Shown piece after piece: positions 37,545 through 46,329 of a stretch of DNA of 55,671 nucleotides (within the stretch, counting starts at the first letter, position 1; each line of letters begins with the position of its first letter). Location of the stretch: assembly GCA_021776925.1 (NCBI GenBank), contig JAJFFB010000023.1:1-55671 (forward strand), written 5' to 3'. Under the pieces are notes generated by a model. It was not told where the DNA came from and ran no database searches. It saw only the letters and a list, made by a program, of their open reading frames with translations. The position numbers and the translations under genes are program-made. The stretch comes from Planctomycetota bacterium. GTDB lineage: Bacteria > Planctomycetota > UBA1135.

Positions 37545-38957
37545 TCAGGGCCGGATCGGAATTTCGAAGGTGAGCATGCCGACGCCAAGGCCGTTGCGGA
37601 TCCAGGGCCCGTTGCCGATGTGTCCGGCCCAGGAGAGCGTGGTCGCCGCGGTCGAGGCGGACAATTGCAGCTGCAGGCGGTTGCCGACTACGGTGACCCC
37701 GGTCACCCGTTCGGGCGCATCAAGCTGGAAATAGGCCTCGGCGCCGGGATCGACGATCAAAGCCTGGCCAGGGTGGCGGAAGAGCAATTCGATGCGGTCG
37801 CGGCCGCCGTTGAAAAAGGTCGCGGTGTCGACGTTGGGGGCGCTGGTTCCGGCCGGCGAAGGACGGCCGTAGAGGTCGCGTGCCACCAGCCGCGCGATGC
37901 GCTCGCCGAGCTGGCGGTAGCCGCTGTAGTAGTAGTGGCAGCCGTCGTGGCCGGTGGTGGCGGTGGTCGACATCAGTGACACGTCGGGGAAAAGGTCGGC
38001 CAGATCGCGCTGCAGTTCGCGGATGCCCATGCCGAAGGTGCCACAGCCGTTGTGGATCTGGAAGACATAGAACTGCTCCAGCGCCGGAAAGTCTTCGCTC
38101 CAGTCACGGCGCAAGTTCTGAAAGCGATGGAAATACTGCAGCGGAGCTGTGCCACCGTCCGCCTCGCCCTGGTACCAGAACAAGGCGCGCACGTGCTGGT
38201 CGAGCCCGGCTTGGCGCGCCCGGTAGAGCAGGCGGCCGTAATTGGTGGCCAGACTTTCCGGATCGGCGTCGTTGCGCTGGTGCCAGCGAATGGGAGTGGC
38301 GCCGATCGCACCATTGAGAAGCGCCACCGGAACCTGCAGCTCATCGACGAACAGCTGCCCCATGCGCAGCCCCCAGCCACCGACCGATCCGGCGGAACTG
38401 CCGATTTCGCCGTCGGCCACGTACCAGTTGTGGTCGGCCGCGGTCTCGCCGCCATTGAGGCTGCCGGTGCCGAAGGAGCGCAGCCAGTGCCGCTGCGAAA
38501 CCTGATTGGCCAGACCTTGGCCGTGCGAGTCGCCGGCCACCGCGTTGGACTGGCCCTGGATCAGGAAGGCGTCGCCACACACCACGTTGCCGACGTCGCG
38601 CTGCAGCCACACCCCGCCGCCGCCCTCCAGGTAGACGCGGAAGCGGTACTCGACCAGGCCCGCCTCGATCTCGCTGGTGAAGGTGAAGGGCGCACGTCCG
38701 CCGCTGAAGCTGAGATCCTGGCTGTGCTGGTCCCACAGCGATCCGTCGCGCGTGACGTAGAGGTGCACGCGGCCGAAGGTGCCGGAGGTGACCTCGCCGG
38801 CGACTTCGACCGGACCCAGATCGCCATTCACTCGCGGGTAGAGCTGGCCCTGTTGTGGTCCACGCTCGAAATCGATTTGCGCCGGGGCGGTGCTCGCAGC
38901 GAGCCACAGGCACGGCAGGACCAGGACACGGACCAGTTTGGAGGAGGGGGAACCCAT
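37545..38957 (-). CDS. Secreted SASA-type (sialate O-acetylesterase-like) esterase
   Basis: A 470-residue protein with a signal peptide (MGSPSSKLVRVLVLPCLWLAA, cleavage near APAQ). An N-terminal beta-rich domain of about 120 residues comes first, then an SGNH-type esterase: nucleophile Ser137 in IQGQSNAVAG, LLNGAIGATPIRWH, the family motif WYQGEAD and a C-terminal DxxH in GHDGCHYYYSGYRQLGERIA. The family removes acetyl groups from sialic acids or plant polysaccharides. A C-terminal beta domain of about 80 residues follows. It probably acts in the periplasm or outside the cell. It lies 78 bases downstream of carB on the same strand. Confidence 0.86.
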   Translation of the reverse strand: MGSPSSKLVRVLVLPCLWLAASTAPAQIDFERGPQQGQLYPRVNGDLGPVEVAGEVTSGTFGRVHLYVTRDGSLWDQHSQDLSFSGGRAPFTFTSEIEAGLVEYRFRVYLEGGGGVWLQRDVGNVVCGDAFLIQGQSNAVAGDSHGQGLANQVSQRHWLRSFGTGSLNGGETAADHNWYVADGEIGSSAGSVGGWGLRMGQLFVDELQVPVALLNGAIGATPIRWHQRNDADPESLATNYGRLLYRARQAGLDQHVRALFWYQGEADGGTAPLQYFHRFQNLRRDWSEDFPALEQFYVFQIHNGCGTFGMGIRELQRDLADLFPDVSLMSTTATTGHDGCHYYYSGYRQLGERIARLVARDLYGRPSPAGTSAPNVDTATFFNGGRDRIELLFRHPGQALIVDPGAEAYFQLDAPERVTGVTVVGNRLQLQLSASTAATTLSWAGHIGNGPWIRNGLGVGMLTFEIPIRP

Positions 38958-38982
38958 TCCTCCAATCTACCAGTCGCTGCAA

Positions 38983-40047
38983 TCAGGCCAGGGTGCGCAG
39001 GATCACCCCGGCCAGCGCGCGCGGATCCTGTTCCGGCACCACCTCACAGCGGCCGGCGGCGCGCGGCAGGATCAGATCGACGCGCGCACCTCTCTTTTTC
39101 TTGTCGCGGCTCAGCAGCGTGGCGAGGCGGGCGCGTTCGGGTAGCGATCCGGGGTACTCAAGCGGAAGACCGCAGCGCAGCAGCAGCGCGTCGATGCGCT
39201 CAAGATAGGGGTGGCTGCACAGGTCGCATTCGACCGCGTAGGCGAGCGCGCAGCGCAGGCCGAGCGCCACCGCCTCGCCGTGCGCGAGCAGCCTCGGACC
39301 GGCGGTGGTTTCCAGCGCGTGGCCGAAGGTGTGGCCGAGGTTGAGCAGCTTGCGCACCCCCCCTTCGCGCGGATCGGCGGCCACGATCTTGTGTTTGACG
39401 CCGGCGGCGGCGCGGGCGATGGCAAGGCTGCCGGCGGCGGCGTCGCGGACCTGCGCGGGGGGCAGCTTCTCCAATTGCCGCAACAGATGCGGGCTGGCAA
39501 TCATGCCCGCTTTGACCACCTCGCCGAGGCCGCAGTTCCATTCGCGTGCCGGCAGCGTGCCCAGCATGGCGACGTCGGCGAGTACAAATTCCGGCAGGTG
39601 GAAAGCGCCGATCAGGTTCTTGCCCTCGGCGACGTTGACCGCGGTCTTGCCGCCGAGGGCGGCGTCGGCCATGCCGAGCAGGGTGGTCGGCACGGCACCC
39701 CAGCGCGCCCCGCGCATCATGACCGCGGCGGTGAAGCCGGCGACATCGGTCGTGATGCCGCCGCCGATGCCGAGCACCAGGGATTCGCGGCTGGCGCCAT
39801 GGCGCAGCCAGCGGCGCGCCAGCTTCTCGACCGTGGCCATCGATTTGCGCGCTTCACCACCGGCAAAAACGCACACGTCAGCGTGCAGTCCGCTGGCTTC
39901 GAGGGCGGCGTCAAGCGCCTCGGTCGCGACCTCGCGTGCGCCGCGATCGAGCAGGACAAAGATCGCGTCGGGACGCGGCTGCAGCCGGCGGATCTCGCGC
40001 GTCAGCGCGGGGCCGAGGAAGCCCTGGCCGAAGCGGGTGGGGTTCAT
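38983..40047 (-). CDS. aroB: 3-dehydroquinate synthase
   Basis: AroB converts DAHP to 3-dehydroquinate, the second step of the shikimate pathway, using NAD and a divalent metal. The 354 residues carry LVLGIGGGITTDVAGFTAAVMMRGARW, VPTTLLGMADAALGGKTAVN and GKNLIGAFHLPE. Metal ligands are Glu in GLGEVVKAG, His in LNLGHTFGHALE and His in HGEAVALG. The start overlaps the stop of the upstream membrane protein (ATGA). No other aro gene is present in the window. Confidence 0.96.
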   Translation of the reverse strand: MNPTRFGQGFLGPALTREIRRLQPRPDAIFVLLDRGAREVATEALDAALEASGLHADVCVFAGGEARKSMATVEKLARRWLRHGASRESLVLGIGGGITTDVAGFTAAVMMRGARWGAVPTTLLGMADAALGGKTAVNVAEGKNLIGAFHLPEFVLADVAMLGTLPAREWNCGLGEVVKAGMIASPHLLRQLEKLPPAQVRDAAAGSLAIARAAAGVKHKIVAADPREGGVRKLLNLGHTFGHALETTAGPRLLAHGEAVALGLRCALAYAVECDLCSHPYLERIDALLLRCGLPLEYPGSLPERARLATLLSRDKKKRGARVDLILPRAAGRCEVVPEQDPRALAGVILRTLA

Positions 40048-41417
40048 GCGCGGCCGGCGCTCTGCTGTCGGTGTTGACGGCGGCGCTCCTGTAGCTTGGC
40101 CAAGGCCTCGGCCGCCTGGGCACGATCGCGCCGCACCAGCAGGAATATCAGGAAGGCCAGGACCACAAAGGAGCCGAGGAAGATCAAGGTGATCTGGCTC
40201 TCGAGGATGGAAGTCGGAGTGAACTTCTGTTGCGAACCTGCGATCACAAAAAGCGGCACCTTGCGCTGATTACCGTCGCCGTCGATATAGGACCACAGGC
40301 GCAGGAAGTAGCCCAGCAATTCGCGCGACAGGTTGACCTTGTCGAACACCCGGTCACCGGGAGCTGCGACCAGGATGTACTGGTCGTCGAACTCGTACTT
40401 GTGCAGAAAGGAATAGCTCAGGTAGCCGGCGCGCAGTGGATTCTCGCCGGCGGCCTCGGTGATCGCACGCACCGGACGACCGACGATGCGCACCGCCTTG
40501 CCGCGAAACAAGCTGGGGTCGGCAGCGAAGTCGGCGAGCATGTTCTTGTTGAAGGCCTCGGCGCCGTCGAAGGCGGCCTGCATCTGCTCCGGGTCCTTGC
40601 CCAGGGTCTGAACCCAGGACATCAGATGCCAGAATCCGTCTCCCTCGTAGAATTTGCCATCATCGCCGAATTCTGAATCCTCGACGTCGGAGAGCAGCAC
40701 GGCGTCGATCGCCTGCACCGGTTCCAGTCGTTTCGCCGAGGGCCGCAGGCCGCGGCCGACGAACACCGGAGCGGTGATTCGTTCTTCCTCGAGGGTCTGG
40801 GTGTAGTACTTGAAGAAATACCCATCGGTCAGGACGAAGTTGCCGCCACTGTCGAACAGGGTCGCCGGCCGGCCCTTGGAGGCAAAAAAGTAGTCATCAC
40901 CCTGATCGGTCTGGACCCACAGCCAGGTTTCTTCAGGCCCGTCGTGAACGCGTTTGAAGGTGCGTAGATCCTTGACCTCGCCGCGCAGGCGGAAGGGCTT
41001 GCCACGCAGGGGGCGCGGGTCGGCCTCGGCGAAGGGAAAGCCCGGTTCTCCCAGGGTCAGCAGGTGCCCTGGGAGCAGGGCGCGGGATTGTTCCAAGAGT
41101 GTGCTGAACGGGCCGGGCTCGATAACCAGGCGGTCGGCGGAGGATGCGTCATGGACTTCGACGAACATCTCGAGGTCGATCGGAGGCATCTGGATCTGCG
41201 TGCCCAGGGTCTGGCGCATCGAATCGTCTACCGGCATCAGGCCCTCGTCCAGCGAGGGGGTCCGCGAACGGATGTAGAAGAACAAGCCAATGACCAGGGC
41301 CAGACCGCCGAACATGGCGATCAGCTTGAAACGCTCACCGCGCTGAACAAAACTCTGGTGGCGGAAATCCCGTAATTGGTCGTGCTTGGACTTCTGGTCT
41401 GGGGCGGAGGATCTCAT
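40044..41417 (-). CDS. Membrane protein of unknown function, coupled to aroB
   Basis: A 457-residue protein with one helix near the N-terminus (about 31-50, LIAMFGGLALVIGLFFYI) and one near the C-terminus (about 410-430, ILFLGSFVVLAFLIFLLVRR), enclosing a large extracytoplasmic domain. This domain contains two similar-looking parts: FRLRGEVKDLRTFKRV with WLWVQTDQGDDYFFA, and GKAVRIVGRPVRAI with QYILVAAPGDRV, perhaps tandem OB- or Ig-like folds. The C-terminal cytoplasmic tail is basic and Gln-rich. It overlaps the GATase gene upstream (ATGA) and aroB downstream (ATGA). I do not recognise the family. Confidence 0.75.
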   Translation of the reverse strand: MRSSAPDQKSKHDQLRDFRHQSFVQRGERFKLIAMFGGLALVIGLFFYIRSRTPSLDEGLMPVDDSMRQTLGTQIQMPPIDLEMFVEVHDASSADRLVIEPGPFSTLLEQSRALLPGHLLTLGEPGFPFAEADPRPLRGKPFRLRGEVKDLRTFKRVHDGPEETWLWVQTDQGDDYFFASKGRPATLFDSGGNFVLTDGYFFKYYTQTLEEERITAPVFVGRGLRPSAKRLEPVQAIDAVLLSDVEDSEFGDDGKFYEGDGFWHLMSWVQTLGKDPEQMQAAFDGAEAFNKNMLADFAADPSLFRGKAVRIVGRPVRAITEAAGENPLRAGYLSYSFLHKYEFDDQYILVAAPGDRVFDKVNLSRELLGYFLRLWSYIDGDGNQRKVPLFVIAGSQQKFTPTSILESQITLIFLGSFVVLAFLIFLLVRRDRAQAAEALAKLQERRRQHRQQSAGRA

Positions 41418-42139
41418 GGGCTTGATTTACGATAGGCCTTGGCGGCGGCTACGAAACGGGAAAAGAGCGCGATCGAGGCCGGGGAATCCGGCGCCCGCTC
41501 GGGATGCCACTGCACGCCCACGGCAAAGGGGTGCTGCGGGTGCTCCAGGGCCTCCAGGGTGCCGTCGGCAGCCCAGCCGGTTCCGGTCAGCGGCCCCCCG
41601 CCGGCGTCGGTCAGCGCCTGATGATGGAACGAGGGCACGCGCAAGCTCTCGCTGCCGAGCCACTGCGCCAGGCGGCAGCCGCTGGCCAGGCGCACCTCGT
41701 GCTCGACCCCACCGGCATGCGCGGCGTGGGTGTCGAGGTGCTGCTCGAAGCCGGATCCGTGGCTCAAGCCCAGCATCTGCATGCCGAAGCACACCGCGAG
41801 TAGGGGCATTTCGCGTTCCAGCAGCAGCCTTGACAGCGCCAGGTTCATGACCTGTTGGCTGGCTGGTACCGGCTTGCAATCGGCGGTGGGCGGGGGACCG
41901 CCGAGCGGACGCAGGTCGGCGTCGTCGCCGCCGGTGGCGAGCACGCCGTCGAGTCGGTCCAGTAGCGTTGGCAGATCCGCCACCGGCGTGTCGCCGGGAA
42001 TCAGCAGCAATTGCGCGTCGGCGCGGCGCAGGCAGGCGCTGTAGTCGCTAAACAACTGGTAGCGCTCCCGGCCCTCGTACCAGGGCGGGGCCAGGACCTC
42101 GGTAGTCAGTCCGATGACGACGCCGCTTGCGGCTTGCAT
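41414..42139 (-). CDS. Class I glutamine amidotransferase-like (peptidase C26) hydrolase
   Basis: A 241-residue cytoplasmic enzyme related to gamma-glutamyl-GABA hydrolase (PuuD). The nucleophile is C117 in LLAVCFGMQM, the His/Glu pair H212/E214 in VQWHPER. ATGGDDADL near residue 68 is a family mark. Substrate cannot be told; gamma-glutamyl amides are the usual choice. The start at 42139 sits in a CATG shared with a possible start of the divergent antiporter gene. It leads the operon with the 457-residue membrane protein and aroB. Confidence 0.88.
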   Translation of the reverse strand: MQAASGVVIGLTTEVLAPPWYEGRERYQLFSDYSACLRRADAQLLLIPGDTPVADLPTLLDRLDGVLATGGDDADLRPLGGPPPTADCKPVPASQQVMNLALSRLLLEREMPLLAVCFGMQMLGLSHGSGFEQHLDTHAAHAGGVEHEVRLASGCRLAQWLGSESLRVPSFHHQALTDAGGGPLTGTGWAADGTLEALEHPQHPFAVGVQWHPERAPDSPASIALFSRFVAAAKAYRKSSP

Positions 42140-42161
42140 GCGACCTATACTAAGCCGCCCC

Positions 42162-43103
42162 GTGGCCCTCCTGTACCTTCTCCTCGGCCTGGGCGGATTG
42201 CTGGTGGGCGCCGAAATGGCGGTCCACGGTTCGCTCGCACTGGCCCGCCGCTGGAACTGGCCGGCGTGGGTGGCTGGGGTGATCCTGCTCGCCCTTGGCA
42301 CCTCGCTGCCGGAGCTCTTCGTCGCCATCGCCAGCGCCCAGGAGCATCCGGGTCTGGCCTTCGGCACGGTGATGGGGTCCAATGCCATCAACGTCGGTGG
42401 GGTGCTCGGCCTGATGCTGATCCTGCAGACCGCGGGTGGCATCCCGATGCGCAGCGCCAGCCGCTGGATCCTGGGCGCATTGCTCGGCGGATCGCTGCTC
42501 TGCCTGGTGTTGTTCCAGGGCGGCGAGGTGCACGCCTGGGTCGGAGTCGTGCTGGTGACGCTCTATGCGGCGGTGCTGGCTTTGAGCCTGGCGCGCGGTG
42601 GCGGAAACGGCGACGACCCGGTTCCGGCCGGCATGTCCCTGAGCGCGGCCTGGACCTTCACCGGTGTCGGCTTTGTGCTCCTGGCCTTCGGTTCGAACTG
42701 GTTCCTGCGCGGTGCTCTGGGCGCCGCCGACGCACTCGGTTGGGGCGACGGATTCACCGGTTATCTGATCGCCGCCGCGGGCACTTCGGCACCGGAGTTG
42801 TTCACCAGCATCCAGGCCATGCGCCGCGGCCAGGCCGGTGCGGTATTTGGCAACGTGCTCGGTTCCAACGCCTTCAACCTGCTGCTGGTCGGCGGGGTGA
42901 GCTCAATGCTGGCCGCCGGACGCAGCCTGGATTCAGCCGTTCTGCAGCCGCAACTGGTCGTCAACCTGATCGCCAGTGTGGCGTTGTGCCTGCCGCTGGT
43001 GATTCCACGCCGCGAAGGCCGGCGCACCCGCCTCGGGGTCCTGGCCGGGGTGCTGATGGTGAGTGCCTATGTGGCATCGGCGTGGTGGATCGGCCTAAGC
43101 TGA
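42162..43103 (+). CDS. Sodium/calcium exchanger-family (CaCA) antiporter
   Basis: About 313 residues, ten helices in two inverted halves. The alpha repeats are LALGTSLPELFVAIASA with GTVMGSNAINVGGVLGLM in the first half, and AAGTSAPELFTSIQAM with FGNVLGSNAFNLLLVGG in the second. Both keep the Glu that binds the cation. The GTG at 42162 begins directly at the first helix and is preferred; the ATG at 42138 is possible and would overlap the divergent GATase start. The stop overlaps the lpxD ATG by one base (TGATG). Confidence 0.9.
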   Translation: MALLYLLLGLGGLLVGAEMAVHGSLALARRWNWPAWVAGVILLALGTSLPELFVAIASAQEHPGLAFGTVMGSNAINVGGVLGLMLILQTAGGIPMRSASRWILGALLGGSLLCLVLFQGGEVHAWVGVVLVTLYAAVLALSLARGGGNGDDPVPAGMSLSAAWTFTGVGFVLLAFGSNWFLRGALGAADALGWGDGFTGYLIAAAGTSAPELFTSIQAMRRGQAGAVFGNVLGSNAFNLLLVGGVSSMLAAGRSLDSAVLQPQLVVNLIASVALCLPLVIPRREGRRTRLGVLAGVLMVSAYVASAWWIGLS

Positions 43104-44089
43104 TGGCCATGGAGTTCTGCGCCCCCGCGCCCGAAAATGCTCAAGTCCTGACCGCCGCTGCGGTCGCGGAACTGGTAGGCGGGCGGGTCAGTGGCGACTC
43201 CGGAGTGACGGTGGGCCGCGTCAACAGCCTGGCGGCCGCAGCCGAAGGCGAAGCCACCTTCTTCACCGGGGGCGGACCTGCGTCTACGTCCAATGCGGCG
43301 GACCTGGCCGAGTTGGAGAACTCCCGGGCGAGCCTGATCCTGGCGGCCGATGCAGTTCCGACTCCGGCACCAGCCACCGTGCGGGTGGCCAATCCTGCGC
43401 TGGCGGCAGCTCTTCTCGCCCAGCACTTCGATCTGGCGCGGCCACGCTGGTGTGGCATTCACGAGCTCAGCAACGTTCATGCGAGCGCCCGGATCGGCGA
43501 TGGGGTCAGCCTGCACGCTCGCGTCCACGTCGATGCGGACTGTGTGATCGGCGCCGGCTGCGTGCTGCATCCGGGAGTGGTGCTCTACCCTGGAACGCGC
43601 CTGGGTCCGGGGTGCACGATCCACGCCAATTCGGTGCTCGGGGCAGACGGTTTCGGTTACATCTGGAGCGGCGAACGCCACGAGAAGGTGCCGCAGCAAG
43701 GGTGGGTCGAGATCGGTGCCGGGGTCGAGATCGGCGCCCAGGTCGCCATCGACCGTGGCACTTTTGCCGCCACCCGCGTGGGCGCCGGCTGCATCATCGA
43801 CAACCAGGTGCAGATCGGTCACAACTGCGAACTCGGACGGCTGGTGGTGCTGTGCGCCCAGGTCGGCCTGGCCGGCTCCACCGTGATCGGCGATGGTGCG
43901 GTACTCGGCGGCCGCGCGGCGACCACCGGGCACTTGCGCATTGGTTCCGGAGCGCAGATGGCCGGCAACGCGGTGGCCACCAAGGACATCGCCGACGGCA
44001 TGGTGGTGGGCGGCTATCCGGCCTGGGACTTGCGCATGGAGAAGCGCATGATCGCGCGGATTCGTCGCCTGGCCCGCGCCGGAGCTTGA
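43103..44089 (+). CDS. lpxD: UDP-3-O-acylglucosamine N-acyltransferase
   Basis: LpxD adds the N-linked acyl chain in lipid A synthesis. The 328 residues contain an N-terminal uridine-binding domain (to about 110) and a left-handed beta-helix with hexapeptide repeats. The catalytic His is H240 in DNQVQIGHNCELG; HANSVLGADGFGY and AIDRGTF are family marks. Its presence shows that the organism makes an LPS outer membrane. Start in the TGATG overlap with the antiporter gene. Other lpx genes are not in the window. Confidence 0.94.
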   Translation: MAMEFCAPAPENAQVLTAAAVAELVGGRVSGDSGVTVGRVNSLAAAAEGEATFFTGGGPASTSNAADLAELENSRASLILAADAVPTPAPATVRVANPALAAALLAQHFDLARPRWCGIHELSNVHASARIGDGVSLHARVHVDADCVIGAGCVLHPGVVLYPGTRLGPGCTIHANSVLGADGFGYIWSGERHEKVPQQGWVEIGAGVEIGAQVAIDRGTFAATRVGAGCIIDNQVQIGHNCELGRLVVLCAQVGLAGSTVIGDGAVLGGRAATTGHLRIGSGAQMAGNAVATKDIADGMVVGGYPAWDLRMEKRMIARIRRLARAGA

Positions 44090-44121
44090 TTTAGCGGCCA
44101 CAGAAGTTAGCCAACAGGATG

Positions 44122-44136
44122 CCCACCCCCGGTGGG
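44122..44136 (+). other. Short perfect hairpin between lpxD and the EMO-like gene
   Basis: CCCACC and GGTGGG close a three-base loop (44122-44136). No T run follows, so it is not a standard terminator. It may lower read-through or be chance. Confidence 0.3.
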
Positions 44137-44166
44137 TGAACCTGGACCAGCCGTGCCGCTGCCGCG

Positions 44167-46329
44167 GTGCGTGCCCGCCGAAGCCGCGCCATTCGCTACG
44201 CCCCTGCAGACCACGCCATCCTCGGGATTCCGGGGCCGGCACTGCAAGCCCTGATGCTGGCGCTGGCGCTGGCGACGCTGGTCTGGGTGTTGTGGCAGCG
44301 CCTCGCCCTATTGCGCGCCGCGGCGCCGTCGCCGCGCTGGGACCACCTGGGAGAAAGGCTGCGGCGGCTGCTGGTGATCGGTTTTGGCCAGTCGCGTCAG
44401 CCTCGTTACCGGGTCGCCGGGATCGTGCACATCCTGATCTTCGGCGGTTTCCTGGTGCTGTCGCTGCGCTCCATGACCTTGATCGGCGAGGCCTTCTCCG
44501 CCGGTTATGCCGACCTCGGCTCCGGCTATGCAGCGGTCAAGGACTGGACCGGAGTGGTGGTGCTCGGCGCCTGTGCGGTCGCCGCCTGGCGCCGCGTGGT
44601 GGTGCGCCCGGCGCGTTATCACGACCGCCATGCGCGCAGTTCGCACACCCCTGAAGCGCTGCTGATTCTGGCGTTGATCTGTTCTTTGATGCTGGCCGAC
44701 GCGGCCTATGAAGGCTCCGCCCTGGTGCTTGAGGGAAAGGGGGGGGGGTGGCGGATGCCGCTGGCCTCGCTGTTGGCGTGGGTCTTCGGTGCTGTGCAGC
44801 AGACCGGCGGTGCCGAGCAGCCGCTGCTTGGCGGGATCCATCTGGCGGCGTTCTGGATTCATAACGCGGTGCTGCTCTTCTTTCTATGTCTGCTGCCTCT
44901 GGGCAAGCACTTCCACGTCCTGTCGGCGCTGCCCAACGTGTTCTTCTCCAAGCTGGAACCGAGCGGCAAGCTCAAGCCGCCGTCTCACCTCGAAGCCGAT
45001 TTTGACGCGCTGGAGGTGGTCGGCGTGTCCAAGCTGGAAGACCTCGGCTGGAAGGAATTGCTCGACGTCTATTCGTGCACCGATTGCGGGCGCTGTTCCG
45101 ACCACTGTCCGGCCTATGCCGCCGGTACCGCGCTGTCGCCGCGGATGCTGAGCATCAAGATGCGCGAGGCCGCCTACGCCCACTACCCCTTGCGCGGCAA
45201 GGTGGTGCCGCCGGAGCAGCGCCCGGCGCTGGTTGGCGAGACCATCGGCACGGCGGAGTTGTGGGCGTGCACCACCTGCGGCGCCTGCGAAGAGGCGTGT
45301 CCGGTGATGATTGAGTACGTCGACAAGGTGGTCGACATGCGCCGCCATCTGGTCGATGACGGGCGCCTGCCGGCCAGTTTGCAGAAGCCGCTGGCCGCCC
45401 TGGAGAAACGCGGCAATCCCTACGGCAAGATGGCGCGCAAGCGCGGCGATTGGGTCGACGGCCTGGCGGCCGAGGCTTCCGCCAACGGCAACCGTGCGGT
45501 AGGCAGCGACCGCTCGGAAGGCGGCGACCCTGCGCCGTGCGGCAAGGGCGTCCGCATCCTTGCGCCTGGCGACACCGCCGAAGTGCTGTATTTCACCGAC
45601 AGCTGCGCTGCCTTTGATCCACGCATCCAGCGGACTGCGGTAGCCTTCGCCGAGATCCTGCTCCATTGTGGTGCCGACGTCGGCACGCTGGGCAAAGACG
45701 AAGTCGATTCCGGCCACGAAGCGCGCCGCTTTGGCGAGGAGGGCCTATTCCTTGCCCTGCGCGAGCAAAACCTCTTGGCCATGGAACAGCGCAAGTTCTC
45801 GCGCATCGTCACCAGCGATCCGCACGCGTTAAACGCCTTGCGCCACGACTATGGAGTCGAGCTGCCGGTCCTGCACCACTCGCAATGGATCGCCGAGAGC
45901 GTGGCCAGCGGCGAACTGAACATGCAGGGGATCGACGATGGGCGCACCTACACCTATCACGATCCTTGCTACCTCGGTCGCCACAACGGCGAGTACCAGG
46001 CCCCGCGCCAGATCCTCGCCGCCATCCCCGGCCTGCGCAGCGTCGAAATGGAGCGCTGTGCGGGGCGCAGTTTCTGCTGCGGCGGCGGATCGTTGTCGCT
46101 GTTCAACGAGCCGGAGTGCGAGCGGCGCATGGGCGAGATCCGCCTCGACATGGCTGCTGCGGCCGGTGCCCAGGTGGTGGTCACCGCGTGCCCTTTCTGC
46201 CTGATCAATTTGGAAGACGCGATCAAGACCAGCGGCCGCGACGAACACATGGAAGTCGTTGATCTGGCCGAACTGGTTGCCCAATCCCTGGCACCGCAGA
46301 GTGCCGCAATGGAGTCGGAATCAGCATGA
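44167..46329 (+). CDS. ETF:quinone oxidoreductase-like membrane iron-sulfur protein (EMO/GlpC-HdrD type)
   Basis: A 720-residue fusion. The N-terminal 230 residues hold about five or six helices with His in IVHILIFGGF, HLAAFWIHNA and GKHFHV that could bind heme b, as in nitrate reductase gamma subunits. Two 4Fe-4S motifs follow, CTDCGRCSDHCP (from C304) and CTTCGACEEACP (from C368). Then come two CCG-type domains. The second is intact (CYLGRH at 601, CCGGG at 637, ACPFC); the first has lost its Cys (DSGHEARR and SDPHALNAL where relatives have CTG and CPHC). It is followed by etfB, etfA and an acyl-CoA dehydrogenase, so it likely passes ETF electrons to menaquinone. The GTG start is tentative. 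It contains a G10 run (44739-44748). Confidence 0.86.
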   Translation: MRARRSRAIRYAPADHAILGIPGPALQALMLALALATLVWVLWQRLALLRAAAPSPRWDHLGERLRRLLVIGFGQSRQPRYRVAGIVHILIFGGFLVLSLRSMTLIGEAFSAGYADLGSGYAAVKDWTGVVVLGACAVAAWRRVVVRPARYHDRHARSSHTPEALLILALICSLMLADAAYEGSALVLEGKGGGWRMPLASLLAWVFGAVQQTGGAEQPLLGGIHLAAFWIHNAVLLFFLCLLPLGKHFHVLSALPNVFFSKLEPSGKLKPPSHLEADFDALEVVGVSKLEDLGWKELLDVYSCTDCGRCSDHCPAYAAGTALSPRMLSIKMREAAYAHYPLRGKVVPPEQRPALVGETIGTAELWACTTCGACEEACPVMIEYVDKVVDMRRHLVDDGRLPASLQKPLAALEKRGNPYGKMARKRGDWVDGLAAEASANGNRAVGSDRSEGGDPAPCGKGVRILAPGDTAEVLYFTDSCAAFDPRIQRTAVAFAEILLHCGADVGTLGKDEVDSGHEARRFGEEGLFLALREQNLLAMEQRKFSRIVTSDPHALNALRHDYGVELPVLHHSQWIAESVASGELNMQGIDDGRTYTYHDPCYLGRHNGEYQAPRQILAAIPGLRSVEMERCAGRSFCCGGGSLSLFNEPECERRMGEIRLDMAAAAGAQVVVTACPFCLINLEDAIKTSGRDEHMEVVDLAELVAQSLAPQSAAMESESA

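Noticed and set aside
37511-37560. Possible gene-end echo at the SASA esterase stop (TCAG at 37514 and 37545)
   Set aside because: Similarity beyond the first four bases needs gaps and is not clearly above chance.
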